Assembly (NCBI GenBank): GCA_037903475.1
Contig: JBAJFG010000476.1
Coordinates: forward strand, 992,001 to 1,056,000
Source of the DNA: Ancylostoma caninum
Lineage: Eukaryota > Nematoda > Chromadorea > Rhabditida > Ancylostomatidae
Direction of reading: 5' to 3'
DNA: 64,000 bases
Below are positions 22,197 through 33,849 of this stretch, piece after piece (position 1 is the stretch's first letter; each line of letters starts with the position of its first letter). Made by a program: the position numbers and the translations under genes. The notes beneath the pieces are model-generated. The model worked only from the letters and a program-made list of their open reading frames with translations, searched no databases and was not told where the DNA came from.

Positions 22197-25100
22197 CTAT
22201 CCATAATTAGTTAACATGGAAGCGGCGACCAATGAAGAAGAGTTTGAAATGCCAGCTAATAATATTTCCGACCGCACTAAAAATAACAAAAGATGTTGAG
22301 CTCCAAAAGTGTCAGCGAGGGCAAAGGTCTGGCATTTGTTGCGCTTGGTTCCTAACTGGCAACAACAGACCCGCATCATTTTTGGTGATGGAACGAGAAA
22401 TGTAAAAACACAATTACATGTGCTCTGCTGAGTCATTTGGATGAGGTGTTCAGGACGGTGAACCATAAGCAGGCACTGCGGCACCATTTCATGAAGGAAG
22501 CATCGATCGAGAAGGGAGAGCCGAACGAAGACGGAAAGCTGCAAGGGCATTCAGTGACTAGGACAAGTTGCCTGGGGATTCTTCGAGGCATACCTGTGTC
22601 TGTTGAGCAAGTAGCATCATTGCGCACTTCTTCAGCAGTGCTGGTGATTCCATTTTGCAAGCGGCCATCAATACAGGGCCGATGTTTTGCTCTGCAATGC
22701 TGAATTTACCATCAAGACATTCATTTATTTATTTATTCACCAATTCACCATCAATTTATCATCGTCTCCTTTAAGTAGCGTAATAAATTACTATTATTTT
22801 AAATGACAAAAGAGTGAAGCGCATCGTACCATTGAGGCGAAGTTGGGGTGGATGGACGGCCATGAGAAAGGCTTTCAGCTCCTCGTGAGAACATGGACAA
22901 AAGATTTCCTCAACACCCGAGGATGAGCAGTAGATCCTTTCCTTAAAGACTATTAGGTTAGCGATTCTGCAATGCGTGATGTCATTTTTTGTCTTAGTGG
23001 ATGTGTTATTGAGCCTATTTGTCCAAATTTCACTACGATCTAAAAGTGCGATATATGACTCGCTCAGGGCTATGCAATTGTTTCCGTATCTGTCTATTTT
23101 TGAATTCTGACGGAATTCAAAGATCGATCAGGTTTCCGCAATTTCCTTGCACGTGTTGTACGGCTTTGAAGGCATTCTTCTGATTGAACTAAAAGTAAAT
23201 TCTGCATCTCCTCGACACGCTGATTCCAGCGGTATACATAAATTGTCTCGGAACGGTTTGTAACAGTTTACTAAGACGAATTCACGTGTACTAAGACGAA
23301 TTCACGTGCAAAGCTGTTGAGCTTATCGATTGAACACGTCAGTACTCGTTGGCCAACGCTGCAGCCGCGGCGAGTAGCCAGCACAGCTTGGAGCGGTCCG
23401 CCTCTCGGCTCCAGGATGTAGCCATCTCGAATTCAAAAACGAGGCTTTCGTCGTTTTTTGAGCCTTTTGATGTACATTGCTGGGATCAACATGGGGGGAA
23501 GGTCTAGAATACGTCTATACCTCTAGCAGGCGAAATGAGGTGTGACCCTGCCTTTAACCCAGTGCATCATGCTTCACGCTTTCTCTGCGATTCGAACAAA
23601 ACCGTAAAAATCAAAAATCAACTTTCTGGAAATAGACTCGTGGGTAACTGAACCGCAATTGTAGCGCCAAGAATCGCGTTTTCAAAAATCTTGCAAAATT
23701 CAAAAAAAAAAAACAGGAAGATTTGAGAGATTGTTGCCGTAAGCAATATGAGACTAAATTGAAGAGGTACATACTTTACCTAAAAGGGCAACTGGGTAAC
23801 TAAGACGCTTGCGAATCATTTAATGTAGTCGGATCCTGATTGAAAAGAGAACTGCCATTAGTAAATGAAAGTTTTTTTTTTCATCTAGTACGTACAGCTG
23901 CCCTTTTCAATTGGTTTTAACTTCCTGTTGTCCCCAGTTTGAAGATTCCCCTCTTCTCAAGTCTCTTTTTGCATTATTTTGTCGTTTATATAGTAATTCA
24001 CACTCTGAGGGACAAAACTGCTATTACTACATAATTGCTTGTGAAAAAAACGAAGCAGTACGTGGAGCGTATCGACATTGTCCAGTACGCAATTGGACTA
24101 TGAGATACTAACAAAATCTCAAGAAACGAACCTGGAAAAGATTTGACCATGCGGCCATGTAATAGGGATTGACATGGTAAACGCGCCCTGTCTTGGCTCG
24201 TACTGCCGTGAAAAACAGATCGGTCTGCCTCTGGAACATTTCCATATCCAGCGGAGGCTCCGCTATCTCCTGAAAACGGCAGGGTTGCAATGCGACACAG
24301 TTCCGCGAAACGACAACAAATACCTCAGGAGCTGGAGCACCGTGAAGTCGTTCCAGAAGGAGCACCTTCACTCGGTCACTAAGCGCGTAGTAACGCGATC
24401 CCGTCAGATCCACTTTGCTGTTCGGCCGCATCTCACGGAGACACAAGATCAATAGTCTATTCAATTTGTACCTGTAATGTGGAGAAGGTATCCTAGGAGG
24501 ACAGGCTGAAGAGATGTCGATATACTCAGAATGCCTCTTAATTCGCCTCACCTATCAGCTATCCAAACTTTTTCTAAGAAGGGCAAATTATGATTGATGA
24601 GGAAGCATTCGCAACGGTGGAGCAGCCCGTCCATCTGCAAAGAGTGCAAATATCTATTTTAATTACCATTTTAAAGGCAGGGTCCAGGCAAAATTCCCGA
24701 ATTTCTATTGGATTCGTAGCCTACGGTGACGCCTTTAACGAAAACTATAGAAAAGGCCCTGAAAAGGTCCTACAACGAACGCTTTCAATCGACCAATTTC
24801 ACCACGGCTTTTGTGGGTTTGCGGGTTCAGTGTTTTCAAATGACGTTATGCGGCGCGCCCTACATGCTGTCTGTTGTGGCGTCGTAGGAAAAAATTCATA
24901 TTCAAACGAACAGTGGTCCGCTTGATGGGGCAGAGAAGGTTTCGAGAAGTGTTCGTTGGGTTGTATGTATTTAAGCATTCATCGACGCTCAGTAAGCACT
25001 CGCGCAGCCTTTGTCGGTTGGAGCGCGTTTTCCCACGGCTACCGTAATCCTCGGACGTTTTGTCCCATATCTAGCGATAGAGCTCATACCGAGGTCTCGA

Positions 25101-28100
25101 ACTCGAGATACGTGCTACACATATGGTTAGGACTCCAGAGAGAAAGAAACCTGAGTGGGCAAGATTCTGACCAACCCTTGCCTTTAAGAGATGGATCCTA
25201 CGAGTCCCCACAGAATCCATTGCCTATTTTCTCTCCTATGCTTCACTATTTGAGTTCCAGATACTCGTCACTCGCAACAGCAATTTCTTTTCTTCACGTG
25301 AGTGAAGAAGTAAGGTCCCTAGAGACTTTATAAATTTCTGGGAGAGGATAGCTTTGTTGTGAGGCTATCTAATGGTAAGATATGTAAGCTAACAACAAGC
25401 AACTTGGTCTATTAGTGAACTAATTCGAAAATCCATGTTGCAAAGGCAAATCTTACCTTGCTTCAGTTACTTAAAATATCTTACTTCAGTCACTTAAAAT
25501 ACTACGTAAAAGTTTCCGCGATTTTTCGCCACAAGCCGGTTCTGACACTCACCCGGTTGCCTCGAAAAAACGTGCTTAAAATATACCCATTCCAACTCAC
25601 ATCTTTGCCACGATAGTCCTCTAATTTGTTGCTAGTGTAAAAAGTATATTTAATTCAAAATGAGTGGAATGAAGAAACGCGATATATGACGCTTTTTTAC
25701 TACAAAAAAAGGCAAAATCGCTGCAAGAACGCGCCGAAAAAATTGTGAAATGTACGGCGGAAATGCTATTAGTGAACGATGGACCCAAGAATGGTTCGCT
25801 AGATTTCGTTCCTGAAATTTAGATGTTAAGGGTAGAGCATGAACGATCCGCAAGCTGTGGCGAAATAACGGAGGTCAAACATAGCAATGGTTAATATGAA
25901 AGGTTAACATGAACATGAACTTTCAATTAAAGAAATGTTTGCCCAAATATGTACGAAAAAATAGCTGAGACTTTTATACGACCTAATGGGTTAGGCTGAA
26001 AAGATAACTTAGGATAAATCCAAGAGCGTTTTGTAACTTCACCACTTTGCTTCAATCCATTTTCAACTTACATTATCCAGCGTTAGCGGGGATCTATGCC
26101 TCAAAAGATCCTCTCCTTCTTGGGAAACAGAAGAGTGTCTAAGTAATGAATGTAGGATGTTGAAAATAAGAGGACTTTTATAGTGAAAGCTGGATGTCCT
26201 TGCATACATATGAGAGAAAACACAAGCCTTGGTTCATTTCGGAACATGATGAAATGGAAAGATCCACAGATCGTGAAGGCTTTTCTTCATTCCATCATCA
26301 GCCGAAGTCTTGGACATAGGTTTATATGTTTGTTTGCAAGCCTTGGAAGAAGCACTTCGTGAGGCCGAATGTTACTGCTCCGCCAGCATATGCGGGGCAT
26401 CGCGAATTATGTATTCATTGAACATGGAATGAAAACAGGATTGTGTTCTATTAGCTCCGCTTCTTCTGCAGATGACCGAACCTAGCTGTACCTTCATCGT
26501 AAACATCTAATGTATCTCCTGCGCGTGTAAGATTACAAGGAAGATGCAAATTTGGTTTTTGTCATCTACGAGGGGAATGGTGGGGGGGGGGGGCAAAAAT
26601 TGGAAATAATTCAATTTCAACAAATTTTGCAGTACTTGTGTCGAATGAGGTAGATGCAGAACTCCATCATTTCGCTAATTCTTCAGGAAAACACGTCGTT
26701 CACTAGGATCTTAACCTGTGAAGTGCTATCCTCTCGCAATATGTAGCAACAAACAGAACAACTACATGCTGGTAAAAACGCATAACATTTTTTCCAAGGG
26801 AGCCTTTGAAACAAAAATTCATAAAAAAGCGACTGAGAACCCAAATCCGGAAAGACGCTACTTATACTGAAGGTTAGATATACTGTATGAAAGATAAGAC
26901 CAAAGGATATCACATTCACACTACAGCTTGTGATGCGGGACTACCGACATTTGATTTACTTGTGTTTCCTCAGCCGTGAAGGTCTCTTCAGCATTTCATT
27001 CCACTTTTTTACTTATTGAGACCAACTTTAAAAAAAAACTTAGAAATACTTGGTGTCGTTATCGGAATAATTCACATCGAGCAAATAAAACCACTCAAAA
27101 TGAAGAAATCTTCAACAGCACTACCTGATAATCGTAGGCGAGAGGCAGCAAAATGTGCACTGATTGGTCGTCCACAGATTTGTAGGTGGGATGGATGCAC
27201 TCTAACATCTCCACTACATGATCGTACTGCACGTTCGCCAGAATCAGCTCGCGATCCGGACATTCCACACACCACGCCCTGAAACACCATATATTTATGC
27301 CTTTGGAACAACATTTGGAATGACCCTTCGAATAGCTTCCAAGATTCTTTGTAATATAACATGAATCTGACTGAGTCATCTGAATCACGAAACAGATGGG
27401 GTATTATTAGGTTGTCGGAAAAGTATCCTCCCATTTTTTATTTTTCATTCGAATTTATTTTTCTTCCTTAATATTTCCTTAACAATTATATGCACCATCA
27501 TATTCGACAACATATTACCGTTTATCAGGTAATTTTCGGACCCCGCTCGTATAGAAATCTTGGGGTTTTGAGCCATAAAACTCTGTGAGTGTCTATATTG
27601 TCGAATTTTTTTCCCTTGCATTTGATTGAACAGCGACAGGAACAGATGGCAATCTGTAAGCGCCAGGTCTGATGAGTAGACACAGGACATGCCACCCCAG
27701 GCCTTCAAGCATTTGCTGCGTCCCATTCTTACGTGTGGCCTAGCGTTGTCGTAGAAAAAGTAAACTTTATAATGCTTTCCATATAGAGCTGCAGCGACAC
27801 GACCCAGTTGTCTGCAGTAGAGCTCGGCTATAACAGCGGAATTCGGCGGTAGGGATTCCCAATGAATAATCCCCTTGCAATTCCACAAAACGCTAAGTAT
27901 TGCCTTTTGGGGATGTAGTTCTTGTAAGCCCAGGATCTCACGTTTGAGTCACTGGTCCTTCGCCTGTCGCTCGCGTAGGCCACCCACTTTTCGTCACCGG
28001 TGACCAGGTTGTCGAGCCAGGCGAAAGTTCGTCGAAATGTTAAAAAGTTGATGCATGCAGCCTCCACACTTGAAGTGATACCTACTATGATCATGAGGTA

Positions 28101-31100
28101 TCCATACGCGAAACTTTCATGCCTTTCCGAAATGTTGCAGATGGGCAGCCATAGTGTCGTGATGGCACCGGGGTTCCTCTGCCAGCTCACGGGTGTCACG
28201 CCGCGGATCCTCTTCAACCAGCTTCAGAAGGCGATCGTCATCCACTTCGGTCGGCCTACCAGACATTCGTTTGTCACCGAAGTCGAAGTTTTTGAACTTG
28301 CGGATCCGGACTTTTGTCGCATCGTAAGAGCGAGTCGAAGCGCCCATTGAACACATATATTCTTCGTTCCATCGCTGGTGTTGCTATGTTTTCTGAATTC
28401 GTAAAGCAGAAGCGGTCGAACCTGCTTGAAGTCAAGGAAAATTTTTTTAGCCATAACCGAAATGCGAAGGCAAATTAGATGTAAGTAGACTATTGACCTC
28501 CCTTTATATACACAGGATGAAAAGCTTCAAATCAATCTTAGAATAAGATACAGTATACTGAACTGAGTGGCGGGAAACTTTTCCGACAATCTAATACACA
28601 CTGATTTAGGATGACCGTGACTATCATTTATTCGTTAATATAAGGCTGTTTAGAAGGATCATCCATCAAATTTAATTGATTAGATGAGAGAAATGTTAAT
28701 TCTACAGAAGGATACAGGAAAATCCAGAATTTTGTTTTGTAATATGACCGAATTTCTAGAGGTCTACATAGAAAATCATGGGCTACACACATGTTCCCAT
28801 CAATGAGTTGAAAGACGCAAGCTGTTAGGAAGCAAAGCACTGATGACTAAACCGTCCTCTTCAACTATCACTTCCACGTTTTTGTTCCTAAAGAAAATAG
28901 CTTTATGAGCAAAAATCTTGATGTCTCTAGCACGATCATCCACAAGGAGTTAGTGATCCCCTTAGAAAACACCTGGGAGATGTTCAACTCCTATTAGGCA
29001 ATAACAGAAATCCTTGCGCTTTTTTCGGTCACATTTTTTCACTATTATTGCCATTTCTCACTTAGATGCTCCATGTAGTTCGAAAGGGCGCTTTTATTCC
29101 TCTACGATACTTTCATCATGCTGTTCTTCAGGAACACTGATTTCCTCAATTTTTAGGCTTAAGAAGAAGTACTCCAATTCGGGAAGAAACATAATTCTCT
29201 CTTTTTATTTAATGAATGCTGTATGAACGCAATGCTGTATGAACGCGTAAGTTTTGTAGAATATAAATGGAGCTAGGATAAATAGACCCTTGCGACTGAA
29301 TTCTCTCAGCAGAGTTACCTAATTCACGTGGCGGCTTTGAGAAGTAGCCTAGAGCTTACGACTTTTCCGGAGCGATTCCCAGATCTTCGTGGAAGAAATC
29401 TGTTGGGCCGAAGTGGTCGTCATCGAGTCCAAATATGTCTTGAGTTCAGAAGATCGCTGATTATCTGTCGTTTCTAGCGGTTCTTTCATACTTAGCACTG
29501 GTCGTTTAGGCAGTTGTGGTAGCCTTTCGTGCTCCAAGTGAATGCCAGGATAGGCAGGAGTCGGTTGTGCTGCTTTTCATTGGCTGAGTACTCCCTTTGG
29601 TAGGCTTGAAACTTAAGCAAATCTATACAAATTAGACGTAAGTGGACTTTATTAACTATCCTATTCCATAAGAGTTTCTGTGAATAACCCGATTTGATAC
29701 CAGTGTTGTTTTTTTTACAGTTTTAATTTGCCTAGTCATGGATTTTACTTATACATCGATCAGGTCTTCTAGTATGGAGCACCTTGAGTGCATTCAAAGA
29801 ATGAATAAATGAATAAAATCGTTGTGACGAAAGAAACAATTATTATGTTTTCGTAGAGAAAGACCAGCTCTTTCGAAATATATATGACACCCGAGCCAGA
29901 GCTTACCTCCGGGCTAGGTGAACTCTGAAAAAAAAAACTATCCCGAGCCAGAGCGCCGCGAAGCGGCGCTCTGACTCGGACCCGTGTGTCACGTTACCTC
30001 CGGGCTAGGTGAACTCTGAAAAAAAAACTATCCCGAGCCAGAGCGCCGCTTCGCGGCGCTCTGACTCGGACCCGTGTGTCACGTTACCTCCGGGCTAGGT
30101 GAACTCTGAAAAAAAACTACCCCGAGCTAGAGCGCCGCTTCGCGGCGCTCTGACTCGGGCCCGTGTGTCACGTTACCTCCGGGCTAGGTGAACTCTGAAA
30201 AAAAACTACCCCGAGCCAGAGCGCCGCTTCGCGGCGCTCTGACTCGGACCCGTGTGCCACGTTACCTCCGGGCTAGGTTAACTCCACACGAAGCGCAGCT
30301 TCGCCGCGCTTCGCGGATGACAGTGATTTTCTGCGAAGCTGCGTAGCCCATAAACGGTTTGTAGGTAGGTCAACATAAAGAGCTTCTACATGGACCGTTG
30401 TATGAGTAGCAACACAAATCCTCACGTGGTCAAGTCGTTTTCATTTGGTTTAGCGCTGAAAGTTGAAATTCTTATTGTTCGGGCACAATTAGCTTTCAAC
30501 AGGAATAAGCTGCGTAAATGTTCTATTCCTATTTTGTAAGCACAATATTATGCTCATGGAGTGTATCATTTGTTCCCCTGACCGTTAATTTCCAATTGCT
30601 ATTACTACTTAATGCCTTAGAAGGAGTGCAGCGAAAATTTCCGTACAACTCTGCTGTATTTGGATGATTCACGGCTCTGATTGCGAAATCACACTCGCTT
30701 CATCAGTGGTTCTCCCACTCTGCTTTAAAGATCCAAGATATTCCGTTTTCGTTGCAAATTAGGTGTCCTAATTGAAGATTTCCATGTTGTACACATACAT
30801 ATACGTGGGCGTGTCATTGGGCGTGTCAATTTTCGCAATTGAGCCCGTGGCGGCGGGCAAAAGAGGTGGGGCGAGGCGAGTGGATCAATGACAGCGCGAC
30901 CTGTCATCCCTCGCGCGGCGATGGGGGGGGGGTCTGCGCTTTATATAGGGTAAGATACCCCTACACGATAACAAATAGACGGAGAAAATTGCATTAAAAA
31001 AGGGCAAAGACCAATTTTGACAGCTAAAAGAAATCAATGCAGAGATTTAGAGGGAGTACAGCTGAGTATTCCTACATAAATGGAATTCACCAGACGCTTG

Positions 31101-31891
31101 AATTCCTTCTTTTTTTTTCTTGAAAGAGAACTTTAGCAAAGCTCCTAAATCATCGTAGCGGAGCAGGTTTGCTCGAGTTGAGGGAACAGTTATTTATGAA
31201 CTTATACAAAAAAAACGTCCGTAACACCGCCTTTTTCCCTAGCTGTTTCGCTGGTGAAATCGGTTTTCCGCAATGTTTTACGTCTTTTACGGAATTAATG
31301 AAAAGAAACTAGGTACATAGCTCTGGCTGGAAGTTTTCCACGTTCTCATCTTCAACCTGTATTTAAAAAATAACAACCCTTACGACACTTTTTCAAAATT
31401 CTAGGCTATGCGCGTGGCGCCAAATTCAAACGATGAGAAGGCATCCAGAAATGAGGTGACGAAATAGGAAGCTCGGAAACAAGGGACATCATCCAACATC
31501 CAAACCCGACGGAGGGCTTATGATACTTCTCGCTGGATAATATCGACTCGGATATCGATTTATTGATCGATTTCATAGTTCCTTCTCAGTTCAGCTCTAC
31601 GATTTTGCTAGCCAATGTTGACATCGAGCGACTAGTACCAACAAACAAATGAATCAAAAAGAAATATTTGCAATCAACTTTGCAGCAATGATATCTGAGT
31701 CGTACCTGAGCACGGGAGACCACACTGAAATGTAGTGCTCGTCCACGTACAATCGTTTGTTCTCCACCAGCAATGGCCTCGTACGTTGCCCATCCGGACG
31801 AGTGAAATCAATCGATACATCGATTGAGGGACCAGATGGTCCCTCCACCGGTGTGCGGGGACGTGGCGTTGTATACACGGCGAATCGATGC
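22197..31891 (-). CDS. Tandem BTB/POZ-domain protein, seven exons
   Basis: Minus-strand exons: 31891-31706, 27278-27125, 24634-24552, 24471-24132, 22941-22830, 22691-22594 and 22538-22197 (stop TAG at 22199-22197). All phases agree across the introns. Donors include CTCAGgtacg, TATCAGgtagt, GATAGgtgag and ACACAGgtatg; acceptors include GTTTCAG, CTTTGCAG, ATTACAG and CCTTGCAG. The fifth exon uses a weaker TTTAAG acceptor. The roughly 440-residue product has two modules of the same design. Module 1: LLVENKRLYVDEHYISVWSP, VEMLECIHPTYKSVDD, LLHRCECFL, ADRYKLNRLLILCL. Module 2: GRVYHVNPYYMAAWSNLFQ, EELKAFLMAVHPPQLRLN, ALLKKCAMMLL, RLSLLDRCF. BTB domains form homo- or heterodimers and often recruit substrates to cullin-3 ligases; that role is inferred here. 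The true N-terminus and the exact 3' end of the last exon are uncertain. Confidence 0.75.
22724..22745 (-). repeat. Short (TTTA)n tract in BTB intron
   Basis: CATTTATTTATTTATTCACC lies 33 nt upstream of the acceptor of the sixth BTB exon. It looks like a truncated LINE tail or simple repeat. Confidence 0.5.
23199..23557. mobile_element. TTAA-type element, 5'-truncated copy 2
   Basis: The interior matches the element at 19779-20193. It retains the right end GTGACCCTGCCT + TTAA (23554-23557), but the left terminal repeat is missing. It contains a direct duplication of ACTAAGACGAATTCACGTG (about 23273-23310). It lies in the intron between the fourth and fifth BTB exons. Confidence 0.6.
24671..25187. 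mobile_element. TTAA-flanked element with similar ends, copy 3
   Basis: The ends are TTAA + AGGCAGGGTCC and ACCCTTGCCT + TTAA. The interior is unrelated to the other two copies, so the shared feature is the terminal repeat and TTAA flank. The 111-codon frame at 24590-24925 overlaps its edge and the third BTB exon and is not credible as a gene. It lies 36 bp upstream of that exon. Confidence 0.55.
25500..25900 (+). mobile_element. Mariner N-terminal transposase remnant
   Basis: The frame around 25700-25830 reads GKIAARTRRKNCEMYGGNA, then ISERWTQEWFARFRS and NLDVKGRA. This is the helix-turn-helix start and the WFARFRSG linker typical of mariner transposases. An upstream AGTTTCCGCGATTTTTCG (about 25509) resembles part of a mariner terminal repeat. 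Stops and the missing catalytic domain make it a fossil. Confidence 0.6.
27407..28594 (-). mobile_element. Mariner transposon, full length but mutated
   Basis: The 1188-bp element has inverted ends TTAGGTTGTCGGAAAAGTAT and TTAGATTGTCGGAAAAGTTT and is flanked by TA (27405-27406 and 28595-28596). The minus-strand transposase starts near 28454 (MAKKIFLDF). It shows the second helix-turn-helix linker SGRPTEVDDD, the first catalytic Asp in VTGDEKW, the second in YDNARPH and the third in SSDLALTDCHLF. The frame is broken at least twice. The spacing between the last two Asp is 31 residues rather than the usual 34, consistent with a small deletion. It sits in the first intron of the tandem-BTB gene, about 130 bp upstream of exon 2. 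Confidence 0.9.
29349..29537 (-). pseudogene. Possible coding relic in BTB intron
   Basis: A minus-strand frame (PQLPKRPVLSMKEPLETT, ending RKSRKL) overlaps a second frame in the same region that is strikingly acidic (GLDDDDFGPTDFFHEDLG). Having two coding-like frames side by side suggests a frameshifted relic, perhaps of a retroelement. No family is recognised. Confidence 0.25.
29890..30285. repeat. 89-90 bp tandem repeat with embedded hairpin
   Basis: One truncated unit (29890-29941) is followed by units starting at 29942, 30032, 30121 and 30210. Each full unit carries a 37-bp palindrome (29943-29979, 30033-30069, 30122-30158, 30211-30247) with 17-bp GC-rich arms and a 3-nt centre. Each unit then has CGTGTGTCACGTTACCTCCG, GGGCTAGGTGAACTCTG and a run of A. 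The array ends at GGCTAGGTTAACTC. It lies in the first intron of the BTB gene. Confidence 0.95.
30295..30342. repeat. Inverted repeat next to hairpin array
   Basis: GCAGCTTCGC (30295-30304) and its exact inverse GCGAAGCTGC (30333-30342) flank a 28-nt spacer that itself contains GCGCTTCGCGG-like sequence. Confidence 0.8.
30923..30932 (+). repeat. Poly-G tract (10 G)
   Basis: Ten consecutive G in a GC-rich stretch (30840-30940) inside the first BTB intron. Confidence 0.95.
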
Positions 31892-32643
31892 CTATCAAAA
31901 CGGCTCTTTATTCGACATCGAATATTCGAGAGCGACAGAGTAAATTCACGATGAATGCTATGTGAGTACGAAAAATTATGAGATAGTGAAAGAGGAATTC
32001 TATAGGAGTGAATGCTTGTTCAAACATTTTTCATCAATGAAACCACCTAGGAAAAGGCACTACAAATCAATAATACCCTTTTTACCCTTTTCGTGGCACT
32101 TTAGCCTCCTCATTTTGACGCTCCAATCCGTAAAATGGGTTGGGTTCCAGTGCTATTTGGATGCTATCGAGTTTGAACCAAATAACAACTAAATAACGCC
32201 CGTACCCACCCATTTTAGACATTGAAGCCCCTGAAATGTTCGAGCATGACAGTTAACGGTTCGAATACATAGAACAAAGACCCTCTAGAGAAGATGGTGC
32301 ATAAGACAGAGTGTTTATCTTATGTTGTTCACGTTTTTGTAGAAGTTTGGCAGCACAGATTCCGTTGATTTTTCGACTTCATAGATCGAGGCGAACAAAA
32401 AAAGAAGTGGAACTGCTGAGCCAACCACGCCCACCTAATTTCCCTGTGCTTGCTTCAAGTTACCATCTTCTGGCGACTGCTTCTTTTTCATTTAAAGCCA
32501 AATTTTAATTTTGTTGGTTAAGATTGAAAGGACTTCTACCTAGTCAACAAATTCCTCGAGAATAACTCTTAGTGGCCTTCGGATGACGCACCCTTGCACT
32601 GGAGACTGACATCTCTTTATCTAGCCCTAGTTAACGTACATAG

Positions 32644-33035
32644 TTACACATTATACATTGAGACGAATAAAAATCGAATAATTTTGGATCTTCAGTTACC
32701 AATTCAGGGAACAATTCCGGATATTCGAGAAAGAGAAAACTCTAAAGCTCTTCTTCTCCCTCATACAATACTAAATTGGTCTCTAATAGTGGAATATTCG
32801 AACTTTCCATTTATTCGATATCGAATATTTTTGTTTTCAAGTGCCGAATACTCTGAATAAATGGAACATTCGAGTGTCCCAACATTGGAGGCCAATACAG
32901 TACTGTAGGGAAGAGAAGAAAGGTTTCGAGCTTTCTCAATCTCGAACATCTGGATTTTTAAACTGTTTCCTGAATTGGTAATTGAAGTAACAAAGTTATT
33001 CGATTTTTATTCGGTCCAATGTATATTATACACAA
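32644..33035. mobile_element. Palindromic fold-back element, 390 bp
   Basis: The two halves are imperfect inverted copies of about 190 bp. Left-arm landmarks ACGAATAAAAATCGAATAA, TTACCAATTCAGG and CCATTTATTCGATATCGAAT recur in reverse complement in the right arm. The centre is ATTCGATATCGAATATT. Nothing is encoded. Confidence 0.75.
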
Positions 33036-33373
33036 GTTAATGGCCCACATATATCGCCGTCGCCGCATGCTTGAGCTGCTAAGTACTAGCCCTATCCATT
33101 ACGTGGCATCAATCAATATATCGATCAGTTGGACAAAAGCAGTAAACCTAAGGTTTTCCTCGACAATGAGTAGGTCCTCTGAAAGATCTCTTTGAGACAA
33201 ATCGAATGGTGACCAAATCGTTTGGATTAGTGCAGTTTTGCGAAAATTATGGCAAAGAGACGGTGTGCGAGGGTGACTCCGCGGAGCGACCGTCGGTTTT
33301 CGCGATCCCGTGAGAAGTATTGTATTTCTAGGGTTGAAAACGGCAAAATAGTGTGGTAGCCTCCCTAGTAAAA

Positions 33374-33421
33374 ATGGCTCAAATATTGGAGTGTCAATAT
33401 TGCAACGAAGAATCTTTAAAG
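33374..33421 (+). CDS. Candidate start exon with CxxC
   Basis: The frame MAQILECQYCNEESLK runs from ATG 33374 to a donor-like AAGgtagg after 33421. The CQYC pair could begin a zinc-binding finger. No second Cys/His pair or phase-matched exon was confirmed. Confidence 0.3.
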
Positions 33422-33651
33422 GTAGGAACGGAGGTTTTCAAACCGGCAAATTCCACAAACTAACTCATGCAAACACATAAATCATTGCGTGGTGACCACT
33501 GCCTGTTCGACTCTCCAAAGAAACTGAAGAAAGCACCATGAAAGCACCATCAATGGTCCCTATCCTTAGTTGCGGGGGAAGTGAGCGAAGGCGTTTTTTA
33601 GCATGAGGAGAATTGCTAAAGCGAGGACACAGGTGGGAGGGATTGCAGACA

Positions 33652-33849
33652 TGCATTCATCCGAGCCGGCAAAATGGCGGAGTGCCATGGCCGGGTTTCA
33701 AATTACTATCGACTCAGCATTTCCCACGTGGGCTGTGAAGATGGCGAGCGAGACATGCGGCACGACTCCAGATCCGACAACTCTCCAGCGAGCACTCTCG
33801 TTAATGGCCTAAGTGGCTGCGAATTTGCTAATTTCAATGTGTTTGGTGA
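33652..33849 (+). CDS. Candidate internal exon, GC-rich third positions
   Basis: After an acceptor-like GATTGCAG, a frame with strong third-position G/C reads HAFIRAGKMAECHGRVSNYY, later RHDSRSDNSPASTLVNG, and ends GCEFANFNVF before TTTGgtgag. A competing frame (33603-33812) is also open to a stop. The product is soluble and Ser/Asp-rich; no family is recognised. Its phase does not obviously match the exon at 33374. Confidence 0.35.

Noticed and set aside
22437..22703. 88-codon plus-strand ORF that looked coding
   Set aside because: The minus strand has phase-matched BTB exons 6 and 7 here, so this is their shadow.
24174..24455. 93-codon plus-strand ORF
   Set aside because: It is the antisense shadow of BTB exon 4 (24471-24132).
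24590..25333. Two plus-strand ORFs of 111 and 125 codons
   Set aside because: They overlap a TTAA-flanked element and the antisense of a well-supported BTB exon.
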